Shown here: in pieces, positions 6,595-13,293 of the stretch | Numbering within the stretch: the first letter of the stretch is position 1 | Layout: each line of letters starts with the position of its first letter | NCBI GenBank assembly: GCA_937901265.1 | Contig: CALCHA010000415.1 | Coordinates: 1 to 13,986, forward strand | Reading direction: 5' to 3' | DNA length: 13,986 bases | Source: an uncultured Phycisphaerales bacterium | GTDB lineage: Bacteria > Planctomycetota > Phycisphaerae > WQYP01 | The notes under the pieces: model-generated | Database searches by the model: none | Seen by the model: the letters and a program-made list of their open reading frames with translations, nothing else | Told to the model about the DNA's origin: nothing | Translations under genes and position numbers: made by a program

Positions 6595-8088
6595 TCAGGG
6601 AGAGGATTGGAAGTCGTAATTCAGCGGTTTTTGACAGCCATCCGGGTTGGCGATTCGACTTTCAAGGAGGCGTTCGATCACCTCGGCAGCGCTGTAGGTT
6701 TTATGACCGGGTCGAAGAAAGTGGTGAACGTTCACCACGTCGTCGCCGGCGGTGACGAGCGGGGGCTCCGCCCCCTCCGGCCGCAGCTGGGCGAATCCGA
6801 CGGTGGCAAACAGGCCATTGCACAAACACTTGCGGCCGACGGTGTCCTCGACACGTCCGCCCTTGCGCACGTAGTCATCAATAGGTTCGGCCGGGCATCG
6901 GTAACCGAGGGTTCCATCCTCTTTGCGATAGGTTTGCCGTAGATAGCCGAGGTCGCAGTTTCGCTCGCGTGAGGCCACGACGGTGGGTTCTGAGACCGTG
7001 CCGGGCAATTGCACGACTTTCAGAGGGAACCCGGTGGGCGATGCGGCGGGATCGGTGAAGACCCGCGCTGCGCCGGAGAGACTCTCGGCCAGGACGCGCT
7101 GCTTGATTTCAGGATCAATGCCGGATTCTTCGCAGAAAGCAAATGCTGTTCCGACTTGGATTCCGCTGGCCCCGAGGGCCTCGGCTTCGGCCAATTTTCC
7201 CGGCTGACCGAAACCTCCGGCGAGCCAAAAAGGTAACTTCAGCGCGCGAATTTTTTCCAGATCCGCGACATCGCGTGGACCATAGAGGGGCTCACCGCGC
7301 TCATTCAATTGCATCGGTCCGCGCGGCGGTGCATTGTGTCCGCCGGCAATCGCGCCTTCGACGACGAATCCGTCGACCTGGCCGTTGGATTTACGGGCCA
7401 GCGTCATGGCAAGTGTTGCTGAGGAAATGATCGCGAGGAAGCGTGGCCTTGCCAGATGCGGTGCCAGGCCCCCGCAGAATAGGGCGGGGTCAAATGTGGT
7501 ACAGCACTCCTCTTCATTGTCGCTGACATCTGCGTCTTTCGCATGTTCGATGTCGATGCGGTAGGTCGCTGGCTTACCCGCGGCCAGGGCATCCAGGACC
7601 CCGGGAATGACGCGGGGAATTCCCGCGCCCATCAGGACGTAGTCAACGCCCGCCAGCATGGCGCCGAACAAAGAGGTCAAATGCGGGAATTGAATTTTCT
7701 CCAGATAATTGATGCCCACCGCGTTGGTGTGTCCTTCCTTGGCGAGGAACACCTCGACAAAGTTTGCCGTAACCGTCAGCTCCCTGGCGGCGAGACTTTC
7801 CTTCACTTGGGGCATCGGCGTGAGGACAAAGGGGTCTTTTTCGCGTTTGCCCCCTTCCACGAAATATTTATCGAGTATTCGCTGGGCAATCGCAGGCAGC
7901 GGAAATTTCGCCAAGGCCCGGCGCAGGTGGCCGCCGATATCGCCGGTCTGCAGCCGCCGGGCCAGGACCGCGGCGAGGCCTGTTCCCGAAACGACGCCCA
8001 ACTGGCCGCGGCGCGAGACCGCGCGGGCGAGAGGCCACCCCGAAACGCCGACGCCCATCCCTCCCTGAATGATGCTGAACGAAGCCAT
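6595..8088 (-). CDS. Nitronate monooxygenase-family flavoprotein (2-nitropropane dioxygenase-like), long form
   Basis: A 497-residue predicted FMN-dependent TIM-barrel protein. It starts with IQGGMGVGVSGWPLARAVS, the substrate/FMN loop of this family, continues with LMGAGIPRVIPGVLDAL and the GAIAGGHNAPPRGP loop that carries the conserved His, and then has LAGGFGQPGKLAEAEALGA and GIQVGTAFAFCEESG, the phosphate-binding end of the barrel. It is about 120-170 residues longer than typical nitronate monooxygenases. The C-terminal third is Cys-rich (NCDLGYL, YRCPAEP, GRKCLCNG, DGCQKPL), as is ECCTTF mid-protein. Family members oxidise alkyl nitronates or act as FabK-like enoyl reductases; the nitro/NO setting favours a nitrogen-oxide-related role but the substrate is unknown. 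GGAG sits 6 bases before the ATG. It is 29 bp after the nirJ-like gene. Confidence 0.85.
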   Translation of the reverse strand: MASFSIIQGGMGVGVSGWPLARAVSRRGQLGVVSGTGLAAVLARRLQTGDIGGHLRRALAKFPLPAIAQRILDKYFVEGGKREKDPFVLTPMPQVKESLAARELTVTANFVEVFLAKEGHTNAVGINYLEKIQFPHLTSLFGAMLAGVDYVLMGAGIPRVIPGVLDALAAGKPATYRIDIEHAKDADVSDNEEECCTTFDPALFCGGLAPHLARPRFLAIISSATLAMTLARKSNGQVDGFVVEGAIAGGHNAPPRGPMQLNERGEPLYGPRDVADLEKIRALKLPFWLAGGFGQPGKLAEAEALGASGIQVGTAFAFCEESGIDPEIKQRVLAESLSGAARVFTDPAASPTGFPLKVVQLPGTVSEPTVVASRERNCDLGYLRQTYRKEDGTLGYRCPAEPIDDYVRKGGRVEDTVGRKCLCNGLFATVGFAQLRPEGAEPPLVTAGDDVVNVHHFLRPGHKTYSAAEVIERLLESRIANPDGCQKPLNYDFQSSP

Positions 8089-8117
8089 GAAATCTCCTGA
8101 AATTGACCGATAGCGGG

Positions 8118-9326
8118 TCAGATGAGTGAAGATTGTGGGGGACTGTTGGGCGTGGGTGCTGGTTCGTGAAGGCCGATCTCATCGTCGGTGAGATAGCAGC
8201 TGGGATCATCGCCCAGCCAATCGCCGGTGGCGGCCTCCGCGCGGGTGCGGAGGTTGCCGTTGCAGAGTTCGAGGAATCGGCACTTGCGGCAGCGCGGAGG
8301 CAGATGGGGGGCGCGGTTTCTGAGGATATGGAGCCGCGGATCGGTGGCTTCGGTCCAAAGTCGGCTGAAGGGCGTGTGGCGGACGTTGCCGCAGGTGTAG
8401 TGCCAACTGAACTGGTCGTAGTGGACGTTGCCCATGGGATCGATCGAGGCGACATCGCAGCCTGAGCGATTGCCGCCGGTGCCGCGTAACCGCTCGGCGA
8501 CGGTGCGTGCGCGGGCGGTTCCCTCGCGTTCGAGCATCATGAGCACGTAGGCGGCGTCGGAATGATTGCCCACGGTGAGGACTTCGAGCGTGCTGCCGGT
8601 GGCGTGATCAATACGGCAGCGCTGGGCGAGGTAGTCCACGACGCCGCGGGTCTGGGTGGCGGTGAGGTCGACTTTCTGCATTTTTCCGCCCCGACCGGCG
8701 TAGGCGAGGTGATAGACACAGAGGCGCTGGACATCATGGTCGCGGCAGAGGTCGAGGATTTCCGGTACATCTTCGCGGTTGAGTGCGTGGACGGTGAAGC
8801 GCATGCCGACCTTGATGCCGCGCTGGCGGCAACGATCGATGGCGGCGAGTGATTCCTTGAAGGCGCCCTGTTTGCCGCGCAATTTGTCGTGTCGGCCCTC
8901 GGTGCCGTCGATACTGATGCCGACATATTTAAGGCCGGCGTGGGCCAGCCGATCAGCCATGGCCTCGTCGATGAGGAGGCCATTGGTCGAGAGGGTGGCG
9001 CTGAGCCCCAGGGCGTGGGCATGGCGGATGAAGTCGACGGTGGAGGGGCGGACGAGAGGCTCGCCTCCGGAAAAGAGCACAGCGGGCACGTCGAAGGTTC
9101 GCAAATCATCGAGCAGTGCGAAGCCTTCGGTATCGGTGAGTTCATCGGGAGCGGGATTGGCGTCTGCGGAAGCGTAGCAGTGGACACACCGGAGGTTGCA
9201 GGCCTTGGTCACGCCCCACACGACGACGGGGCGCGGCGTTGCATTCGCCGATGAGGTGGTATGACCGTAGCGAAGCCGTTCGTTTCCCGCGGCGTGGTCA
9301 CAAAGCAGGTTGGTCAGGCTGAGCAT
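8118..9326 (-). CDS. nirJ: Radical SAM/SPASM protein, NirJ-like (heme d1 / Ahb-type tetrapyrrole side-chain chemistry)
   Basis: A 402-residue cytoplasmic radical SAM enzyme. The [4Fe-4S] motif is CNLRCVHC (Cys43, 47, 50), followed by the SAM-binding FSGGEPLVRP and ISIDGTEGRHD. The NirJ-specific middle section includes RLCVYHLAYAGRGGK and LEVLTVGNHSDAAYV. The C-terminal auxiliary cluster region holds FSWHYTCGNVRHTPFSRLW and CRKCRFLELCNGNLRTRAEA, ending in DPSCYLTDDEIG. This pattern is that of NirJ, which removes propionate side chains from a siroheme-derived heme d1 precursor; the close relative AhbC acts on the same substrate in siroheme-dependent heme synthesis. Start at 9326 (AGGAG upstream) overlaps the previous gene by 13 bp, implying translational coupling; a longer frame to 9458 is Arg/Pro-rich and lies inside that gene. 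No nirS or other nir genes are seen, so heme d1 synthesis here is not proven. Confidence 0.87.
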   Translation of the reverse strand: MLSLTNLLCDHAAGNERLRYGHTTSSANATPRPVVVWGVTKACNLRCVHCYASADANPAPDELTDTEGFALLDDLRTFDVPAVLFSGGEPLVRPSTVDFIRHAHALGLSATLSTNGLLIDEAMADRLAHAGLKYVGISIDGTEGRHDKLRGKQGAFKESLAAIDRCRQRGIKVGMRFTVHALNREDVPEILDLCRDHDVQRLCVYHLAYAGRGGKMQKVDLTATQTRGVVDYLAQRCRIDHATGSTLEVLTVGNHSDAAYVLMMLEREGTARARTVAERLRGTGGNRSGCDVASIDPMGNVHYDQFSWHYTCGNVRHTPFSRLWTEATDPRLHILRNRAPHLPPRCRKCRFLELCNGNLRTRAEAATGDWLGDDPSCYLTDDEIGLHEPAPTPNSPPQSSLI

Positions 9327-10432
9327 GTGGCGGACTCCTGTTTCCAGCGGAGGGGGACATACACACAATCGGGGTCGGAGGCCATGGGATCTCCGGTGAG
9401 GCCGTAGGCACGGGCGCGGCTGCCGCCGCAGATTTCGCGGAATTCGCACACACTGCATTTGCCGGTGATGCTTTCGGCTGTGCGAAGCAGGCGGAAGAGC
9501 GTGCTTCCCTGGTAGACGCTGACGACGGAATCAAAGGGGAATCGACCGCAGGAGATTGGCAGGAAGCCGCTGGGGAATATTTCACCGGTGTGGCTGATGA
9601 ACAGGACGCCGCGGCCGTCGTTGGTTCCGGCCATGGAGACGTTGGTTGGCGCCTGGCGGCCGGCGGCCTTGGCCGCATTAAGCACGAAGCGGCGGAAGTG
9701 CGGCGCTTCGGTGGTTTTGATGGCATAGGGCTGGCGCCCGACGTGATCCAGCAACTGGGCGAAGAGGGTTTCATACGCCTCGGGAGCGATGCGCTGGGAA
9801 GCACTGGCGCGGCCGGTGGGAACGAGGAAGAAGACCGACCAGAGGACGATGCCCAAGGGAGCGAGCAGTTCGGCCAGGGCATCGACCTGATGTGCGTTGT
9901 GGCGGGCGATGGTGGTGTTGACCTGCAGCGGGAGCCCGCAGTCGCGGGCGTCGCGGAGGATATCGAGCGTGCGGTTAAAGCTGCCTGCGACGCGGCGGAA
10001 ATCATCGTGGGTGGCGGCATCGGCGCCGTCGAGGCTGACGGCGAGGCGATGAAGTCCGGCGACCTTGAGCCGTTGGAGGGCATCGTGGGTCACCAGCGGA
10101 GTCGCCGACGGGGTCAATGCTACCTGGAGGCCGGCCTGGCGCGCCGCGGCGATGATCTCGAAGACATCGTCGCGCTTGAGCGGGTCGCCGCCGGTGAGCA
10201 CCAGGAGCGGCGGTTTGGGGAAGGTGGCCAGCTGGGCAATCAGCTTTCTGGCCTGATCGGTGGAAAGTTCGGCGGGGTTTCGGCGCGTCTGGGCGTCGGC
10301 CCGGCAGTGACGACAGGCCAGATCGCAGGCCCGGGTCAGCTCATAGAAGACGACCAGGGGGCTGTGGGCAAAGTCCGCTCGCGAGGGCGGCGTCGGGCGG
10401 GCGGAGGAGACCGGGATGGCTAGCGGGCTCAT
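9314..10432 (-). CDS. Radical SAM/SPASM protein, TIGR04053-like
   Basis: A 372-residue radical SAM protein. Cys36, Cys40 and Cys43 form the cluster motif (TRACDLACRHC), then LVLTGGDPLKRDD and LAVSLDGADAATHDDFRRV shape the SAM site. Further family blocks are VNTTIARHNAHQVDALA, LWSVFFLVPTGRA, IKTTEAPHFRR, and GVLFISHTGEIFPSGFLP. The C-terminal SPASM-type region, CSVCEFREICGGSRARAYGL and DPDC, should bind an auxiliary Fe-S cluster. I recognise the pattern as the uncharacterised TIGR04053 family, related to NirJ, PqqE and heme-synthesis AhbD. First gene of the minus-strand cluster, with GAGGAG 8 bases upstream of the ATG and a 187-bp divergent regulatory region. Its overlap with the nirJ-like gene argues for a joint job, perhaps two successive tetrapyrrole steps as with AhbC/AhbD (inference). 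Confidence 0.85.
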   Translation of the reverse strand: MSPLAIPVSSARPTPPSRADFAHSPLVVFYELTRACDLACRHCRADAQTRRNPAELSTDQARKLIAQLATFPKPPLLVLTGGDPLKRDDVFEIIAAARQAGLQVALTPSATPLVTHDALQRLKVAGLHRLAVSLDGADAATHDDFRRVAGSFNRTLDILRDARDCGLPLQVNTTIARHNAHQVDALAELLAPLGIVLWSVFFLVPTGRASASQRIAPEAYETLFAQLLDHVGRQPYAIKTTEAPHFRRFVLNAAKAAGRQAPTNVSMAGTNDGRGVLFISHTGEIFPSGFLPISCGRFPFDSVVSVYQGSTLFRLLRTAESITGKCSVCEFREICGGSRARAYGLTGDPMASDPDCVYVPLRWKQESATCSA

Positions 10433-10492
10433 AGGCGAAGCTCCTCAGACATTGGGCGACCCTTCTCTTCCGATGCAGTAAACGACACTGGA

Positions 10493-10559
10493 TTTTGATC
10501 CTATCACAGGCTATTCTGGATATCAAGGTCAAGATGTCATTGAATACTGTTTTGATCCT
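10493..10559. repeat. Direct repeat TTTTGATCCT flanking the divergent operator
   Basis: Identical 10-mers TTTTGATCCT lie at 10493-10502 and 10550-10559, each preceded by ACTG (directly, or with two extra bases). They bracket the candidate operator at 10519-10537. They could be half-sites for another regulator or chance. Confidence 0.35.
10512..10537 (+). promoter_or_regulatory. Candidate Rrf2 operator in the divergent region of the radical-SAM cluster
   Basis: GATATCAAGGTCAAGATGT (10519-10537) directly follows a -10-like TATTCT (10512-10517). With it, the 26-bp block differs from 3476-3501 at only three positions, and the 14-bp core ATCAAGGTCAAGAT is identical. It is 86 bp upstream of the radical-SAM cluster start (minus) and 85 bp before the flavin-binding protein (plus), so it could control both. 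No good -35 is seen 17 bp upstream of the -10. Confidence 0.6.
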
Positions 10560-10622
10560 GCAGGCGGTTGCGTGTGGCACCCGCGCCATCATTCGCGACG
10601 CTTTTATTCCTGGAGAGAAATG

Positions 10623-11102
10623 ATGCTCGAAATGACTTCCCCTCAGATGGATGATGTCCTCGCCGACGCGCGCATTGGACGGCTCTGCATGGCGACGCCG
10701 GACGGCCAACCCTATGTGATCCCCATGCCTTTCTGCTGGCAGGACCATGCCCTCTATCTGCGGATCGCGTTCAAGGGCCGCAAAGGATCAATTCTCGCAG
10801 AGAATCCGCGGGTCTGCTTTGAAGTTGACTGGTGTTCCGATTCTCTGGATGACTACGGCTCGCTGCTGATCGAAGGGCGGTTGGAAGCGGTGCTGGACCT
10901 TGAGGAGAAGGCACGCATCAAGCTCGCCAACGATGCGAAGTATGCTCGTCTCCGGGGGGGCTTCCGCCCTGGCCATGGGCGGCACACGCCGTTGGTGGAA
11001 CTGGCGATGCAAAAGATTGTGGTTGCGCAGATGAGCGGCCGAATCCGCGAGCAGATTGCGGAAGAGCAAACAACCGCCAATCAGCGAGCGCCTATAGTCT
11101 GA
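10623..11102 (+). CDS. Pyridoxamine 5'-phosphate oxidase-family (split-barrel flavin-binding) protein
   Basis: A 159-residue protein with the split-barrel pattern of flavin-nucleotide-binding or NimA-like proteins: a leading helix (MTSPQMDDVLADARIGRLCM), strands with DGQPYVIPMPF and ALYLRIAFKGRK, then the highly typical NPRVCFEVDW, a conserved-looking GSLLIEGRLEAV strand, and a C-terminal helix. Family members bind FMN, F420 or heme; NimA-like ones reduce nitro groups, fitting the nitrogen-oxide setting, but no specific substrate can be read from the sequence. GGAG ends 7 bases before the chosen ATG at 10623; an ATG at 10620 is possible, and an extension from a GTG at 10572 is unlikely. The gene is divergent from the radical-SAM cluster and shares the 10512-10537 operator region with it. 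Confidence 0.82.
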   Translation: MLEMTSPQMDDVLADARIGRLCMATPDGQPYVIPMPFCWQDHALYLRIAFKGRKGSILAENPRVCFEVDWCSDSLDDYGSLLIEGRLEAVLDLEEKARIKLANDAKYARLRGGFRPGHGRHTPLVELAMQKIVVAQMSGRIREQIAEEQTTANQRAPIV

Positions 11103-11186
11103 CCAGTGTCGCGTTCATTGGCGTGATTTTCACCGGCGAACCGGCAACCAGATTTGGGTCACACACTACATTGAAGGGGTTCGATC

Positions 11187-11546
11187 ATGCCGCAAGAACA
11201 TGCTGTTTATCCAAAAGCGACACCGGAGCTGTCTCACCAGCGTAAAGCGCTGGCACCCAAGCAGGCGGAAGCGTTCAAAGCATTCAGCCAGAGCGTCTTT
11301 GCCGCCGGCGCGCTGCCGCCGAAGGTCAAGCAATTGATTGCCCTTGCGGTGGCGCACGTGACGCAATGTCCTTATTGCATTCACGCCCACACGCGGGGCG
11401 CGACGGAGCATGGTGCCACGCCGGAGGAGATTATGGAAGCCGTCTGGGTCGCCGCGGAGATGCGTGCGGGTGCCGCGATATCCCACTCGACGCTGGCATT
11501 GGACACGCTGGCACAGATGAAGGAAGAAAAGCAACTGTCGCCGTAA
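11187..11546 (+). CDS. Carboxymuconolactone decarboxylase/AhpD-like protein
   Basis: A 119-residue all-helical protein of the CMD/AhpD superfamily. The core helices are LPPKVKQLIALAVAHVTQ followed by the redox motif CPYCIHAHTRGA, with the CxxC and the following His placed as in AhpD, then TPEEIMEAVWVAAEMRAGAAISHS. Family knowledge: AhpD-type CxxC proteins are thiol oxidoreductases with peroxidase-like activity, often in stress loci. The N-terminal 25 residues are polar. AAGGGG lies about 10 bases before the ATG. It follows the flavin-binding gene by 84 bp on the same strand without a clear terminator, so the two may be one transcript under the shared operator (inference). A role in detoxifying reactive nitrogen or oxygen species is plausible, not shown. 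Confidence 0.88.
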   Translation: MPQEHAVYPKATPELSHQRKALAPKQAEAFKAFSQSVFAAGALPPKVKQLIALAVAHVTQCPYCIHAHTRGATEHGATPEEIMEAVWVAAEMRAGAAISHSTLALDTLAQMKEEKQLSP

Positions 11547-11773
11547 ATTCGCGGCGTCGATTGGCAGACATCGTTGCCAGCAGTGGTGCATGAATGTCGT
11601 GGTCGTCTGGTCTGGGTTGATCGTTATGTCGTGGGACGGTCACCAATGACTTTGAGGCGGAGCCATCGAATCAGGTGCGATTTTGGTGGCGTTTCTTCGA
11701 GGCGACATCGTGCGCGGGCTCGGTGTCCTGGATGATTCGCAGTGTTTCGCATGATGACATCGACTGACGGTAC

Positions 11774-11800
11774 GATAATTGCTGATAACCTTAGATAACC
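11774..11800 (+). promoter_or_regulatory. Three GATAA repeats at exact 10-bp spacing before the small exported protein gene
   Basis: GATAA starts at 11774, 11784 and 11794, one helical turn apart; the last two are extended to GATAACC. The array is in an AT-rich patch 38-64 bp upstream of the GTG at 11838, where a promoter is expected. Phased repeats of this kind are typical of activators binding one face of DNA. The rest of the gap 11547-11837 shows no gene. Confidence 0.4.
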
Positions 11801-11837
11801 CCCATAGTTTTACGAATTGTTTAATTAGGAGCCTCTT

Positions 11838-12236
11838 GTGAGAAATATACTGACAGTGTTAGCGGCCGCAGCAATTTTGGGCTTGTGCGGGCAGCTGGTC
11901 GCGGCCGAAGCGGCAGCGCCTGCGACGCCTGCGCAGAGTGTGAGCGGCGTGCTTGTGGATCAGGCCTGCGCGGCAGGAATGATGAAGACGGACGCCCCGG
12001 AAGCGGCGGCGAAGAAGCACACCAAGGCCTGTGCGATCAAAGAAGCGTGCGAGCAGTCCGGGTACGCAGTGATCAGCGGAAAGAAGCTGCTGAAGTTCGA
12101 CGCCAATGGTAACAAGCTCGCCAAGGCGTTCCTCGCAAAAACCGACAAGGCGAGCGACATCGAAGTGGTGGTCAAAGGCGTGGAAAAGGGCGACGAGATC
12201 GCGGTCACGTCGATTGACGCGCCGGCCGCCAAGTAA
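11838..12236 (+). CDS. Small exported protein of unknown function, Cys-containing
   Basis: A 132-residue protein with a clear Sec signal peptide: MRN, a hydrophobic core LTVLAAAAILGLCGQLVAA, cleavage likely after VAAEA around residue 23-25. A Cys in the core (LGLCGQ) could suggest a lipobox, but the spacing and following residues are weak. The mature part reads VSGVLVDQACAAGM, HTKACAIKEACEQSGYAVIS, LKFDANGNKLAKAFL, and IEVVVKGVEKGDEIAVTSI: a small beta-barrel-like domain with conserved-looking Cys and His, seen in hypothetical exported proteins of planctomycetes and acidobacteria in my recollection. Function unknown; metal or redox binding by the three mature Cys is possible. Start is GTG with AGGAG 8 bases upstream. 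It is monocistronic, judged by its own promoter region and a strong terminator. Confidence 0.8.
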   Translation: MRNILTVLAAAAILGLCGQLVAAEAAAPATPAQSVSGVLVDQACAAGMMKTDAPEAAAKKHTKACAIKEACEQSGYAVISGKKLLKFDANGNKLAKAFLAKTDKASDIEVVVKGVEKGDEIAVTSIDAPAAK

Positions 12237-12262
12237 ACTAATTGTTACGAGCGTTTAACGTC

Positions 12263-12297
12263 AGGCCAGGGTGCAGGGGCGCTCTGGCCTTTCTTCA
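12263..12297 (+). terminator. Intrinsic terminator after the small exported protein gene
   Basis: Stem arms 12263-12274 (AGGCCAGGGTGC) and 12279-12290 (GCGCTCTGGCCT) pair over 12 positions with two G-U pairs and a 4-nt loop AGGG. TTTCTTC follows. It lies 27 bp after the stop codon and before the next gene, separating the two. Confidence 0.8.
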
Positions 12298-12329
12298 TTT
12301 ACAGTGATGGTGCCGACCTTTGAGGTAAA

Positions 12330-13193
12330 ATGCACGCGATCGCGCTCGTCGTTCTTGCTCACCGGTCCATCCAAGAAGGTATGGGGTTTTGGGCCTACTT
12401 GGTGCGGTGGCTGGGGCATTTTCACCCGATGATGACGAGCTTTCCCATCGCGCTGCTGATCGCGGCGGCGCTGGCAGAAGTGCTGCGTCTGCGGCATGGT
12501 GCGGAATGGCTCGGTGGAGCGTCCCGATGGTGCGTGATCCTCGGCGCTCTGACCGCCGTCGTGACCGTCCCTCTGGGATGGGCGTTTGCCCTTACTCATG
12601 GGTCGTCTTGGATACTCGAAGTGCATCGGTGGGTGGGTACGGCCGCCGGCGCAGGCGCGGTGGCGATTCTCTTTCTCTCAGAAATGTCGCGGCGACCGGG
12701 ACGAGGCGGGTGGCTTCGCGCCTTTCGCATCCTGCTGTTTTTAGCGGTGCCACTGATAGTGTTGACAGGCTTTCTCGGGGGCGCGATGGTGTATGGGCTG
12801 CGTGCGTATGCGTGGAACTGGCACGCGCCGGGGGCAGTCGACGCGTCGGCGGTTCCCCCGCCTGTGGCCACATCCCAAGCCGCGACCGCACCGATCATCA
12901 TCACGATGACAGACGACGACGTGTTCAAACCCGACAAGATGACCATCCACGTCGGAGAGATGGTTCTATGGAAGAACGTTTCGGGCGACACCCACACCGT
13001 GACGACGGACCCCAAGGTGGCTGACAATGCCAAGGATGTCTCGTCGCCGGTTGGCGCGGCGGTCTTCAATTCCGGGGGCATCCCCCCGAAGGAGTCCTAC
13101 GCGCACCAGTTTACCGAGCCGGGCGTGTACAAATATATTTGCGCACCGCATGAGATGATGGGCATGATGGGGGAAATCGATGTGAAGCCTTAA
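12330..13193 (+). CDS. DUF2231 membrane domain fused to a type-1 copper (cupredoxin) domain
   Basis: A 287-residue protein. Residues 20-165 are a DUF2231-like four-helix membrane domain: LGHFHPMMTSFPIALLIAAA with conserved His, then LGWAFALTHG, LEVHRWVGTAAGAGAV, and VLTGFLGGAMVYG; the His residues could bind heme. After an Ala/Pro-rich linker (170-185), residues 186-287 form a plastocyanin-like domain: VFKPDKMTIHVGEMVLWKN, the first copper ligand His in GDTHTVT, and the ligand cluster YICAPHEMMGM with Cys, His and Met. The domain should face the periplasm. Family knowledge: cupredoxins carry electrons to copper or heme nitrite reductases and oxidases. A membrane heme plus copper carrier before nuoG suggests an electron-transfer role (inference). 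GAGG precedes the ATG by 6 bases. Confidence 0.87.
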   Translation: MHAIALVVLAHRSIQEGMGFWAYLVRWLGHFHPMMTSFPIALLIAAALAEVLRLRHGAEWLGGASRWCVILGALTAVVTVPLGWAFALTHGSSWILEVHRWVGTAAGAGAVAILFLSEMSRRPGRGGWLRAFRILLFLAVPLIVLTGFLGGAMVYGLRAYAWNWHAPGAVDASAVPPPVATSQAATAPIIITMTDDDVFKPDKMTIHVGEMVLWKNVSGDTHTVTTDPKVADNAKDVSSPVGAAVFNSGGIPPKESYAHQFTEPGVYKYICAPHEMMGMMGEIDVKP

Positions 13194-13293
13194 GGTCAGC
13201 GAGGTACGATGCCGCTGCAAGGACCCGATGTCAATAGAGCGGTATCCGGTCGATTGGAAATGTTCACAGCAACGGCGGGCAGTTGAGGTAGAC

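Noticed and set aside
8104..8120. Hairpin as terminator after the nirJ-like gene
   Set aside because: Only a 5-bp stem, overlapping the stop codon, and no U-tract on the minus strand.
9327..9458. Upstream extension of the nirJ-like gene
   Set aside because: Arg/Pro-rich, lies inside the previous gene, and a good RBS precedes the ATG at 9326.
9590..10423. Plus-strand open frame (277 codons) opposite the TIGR04053-like gene
   Set aside because: No family motif; antisense shadow in high-GC DNA.
10495..10506. FNR/DNR-like box TTGATCCTATCA in the divergent region
   Set aside because: The half-sites are 3 bp apart instead of 4 and the second half is imperfect; not a good match to TTGAT-N4-ATCAA.
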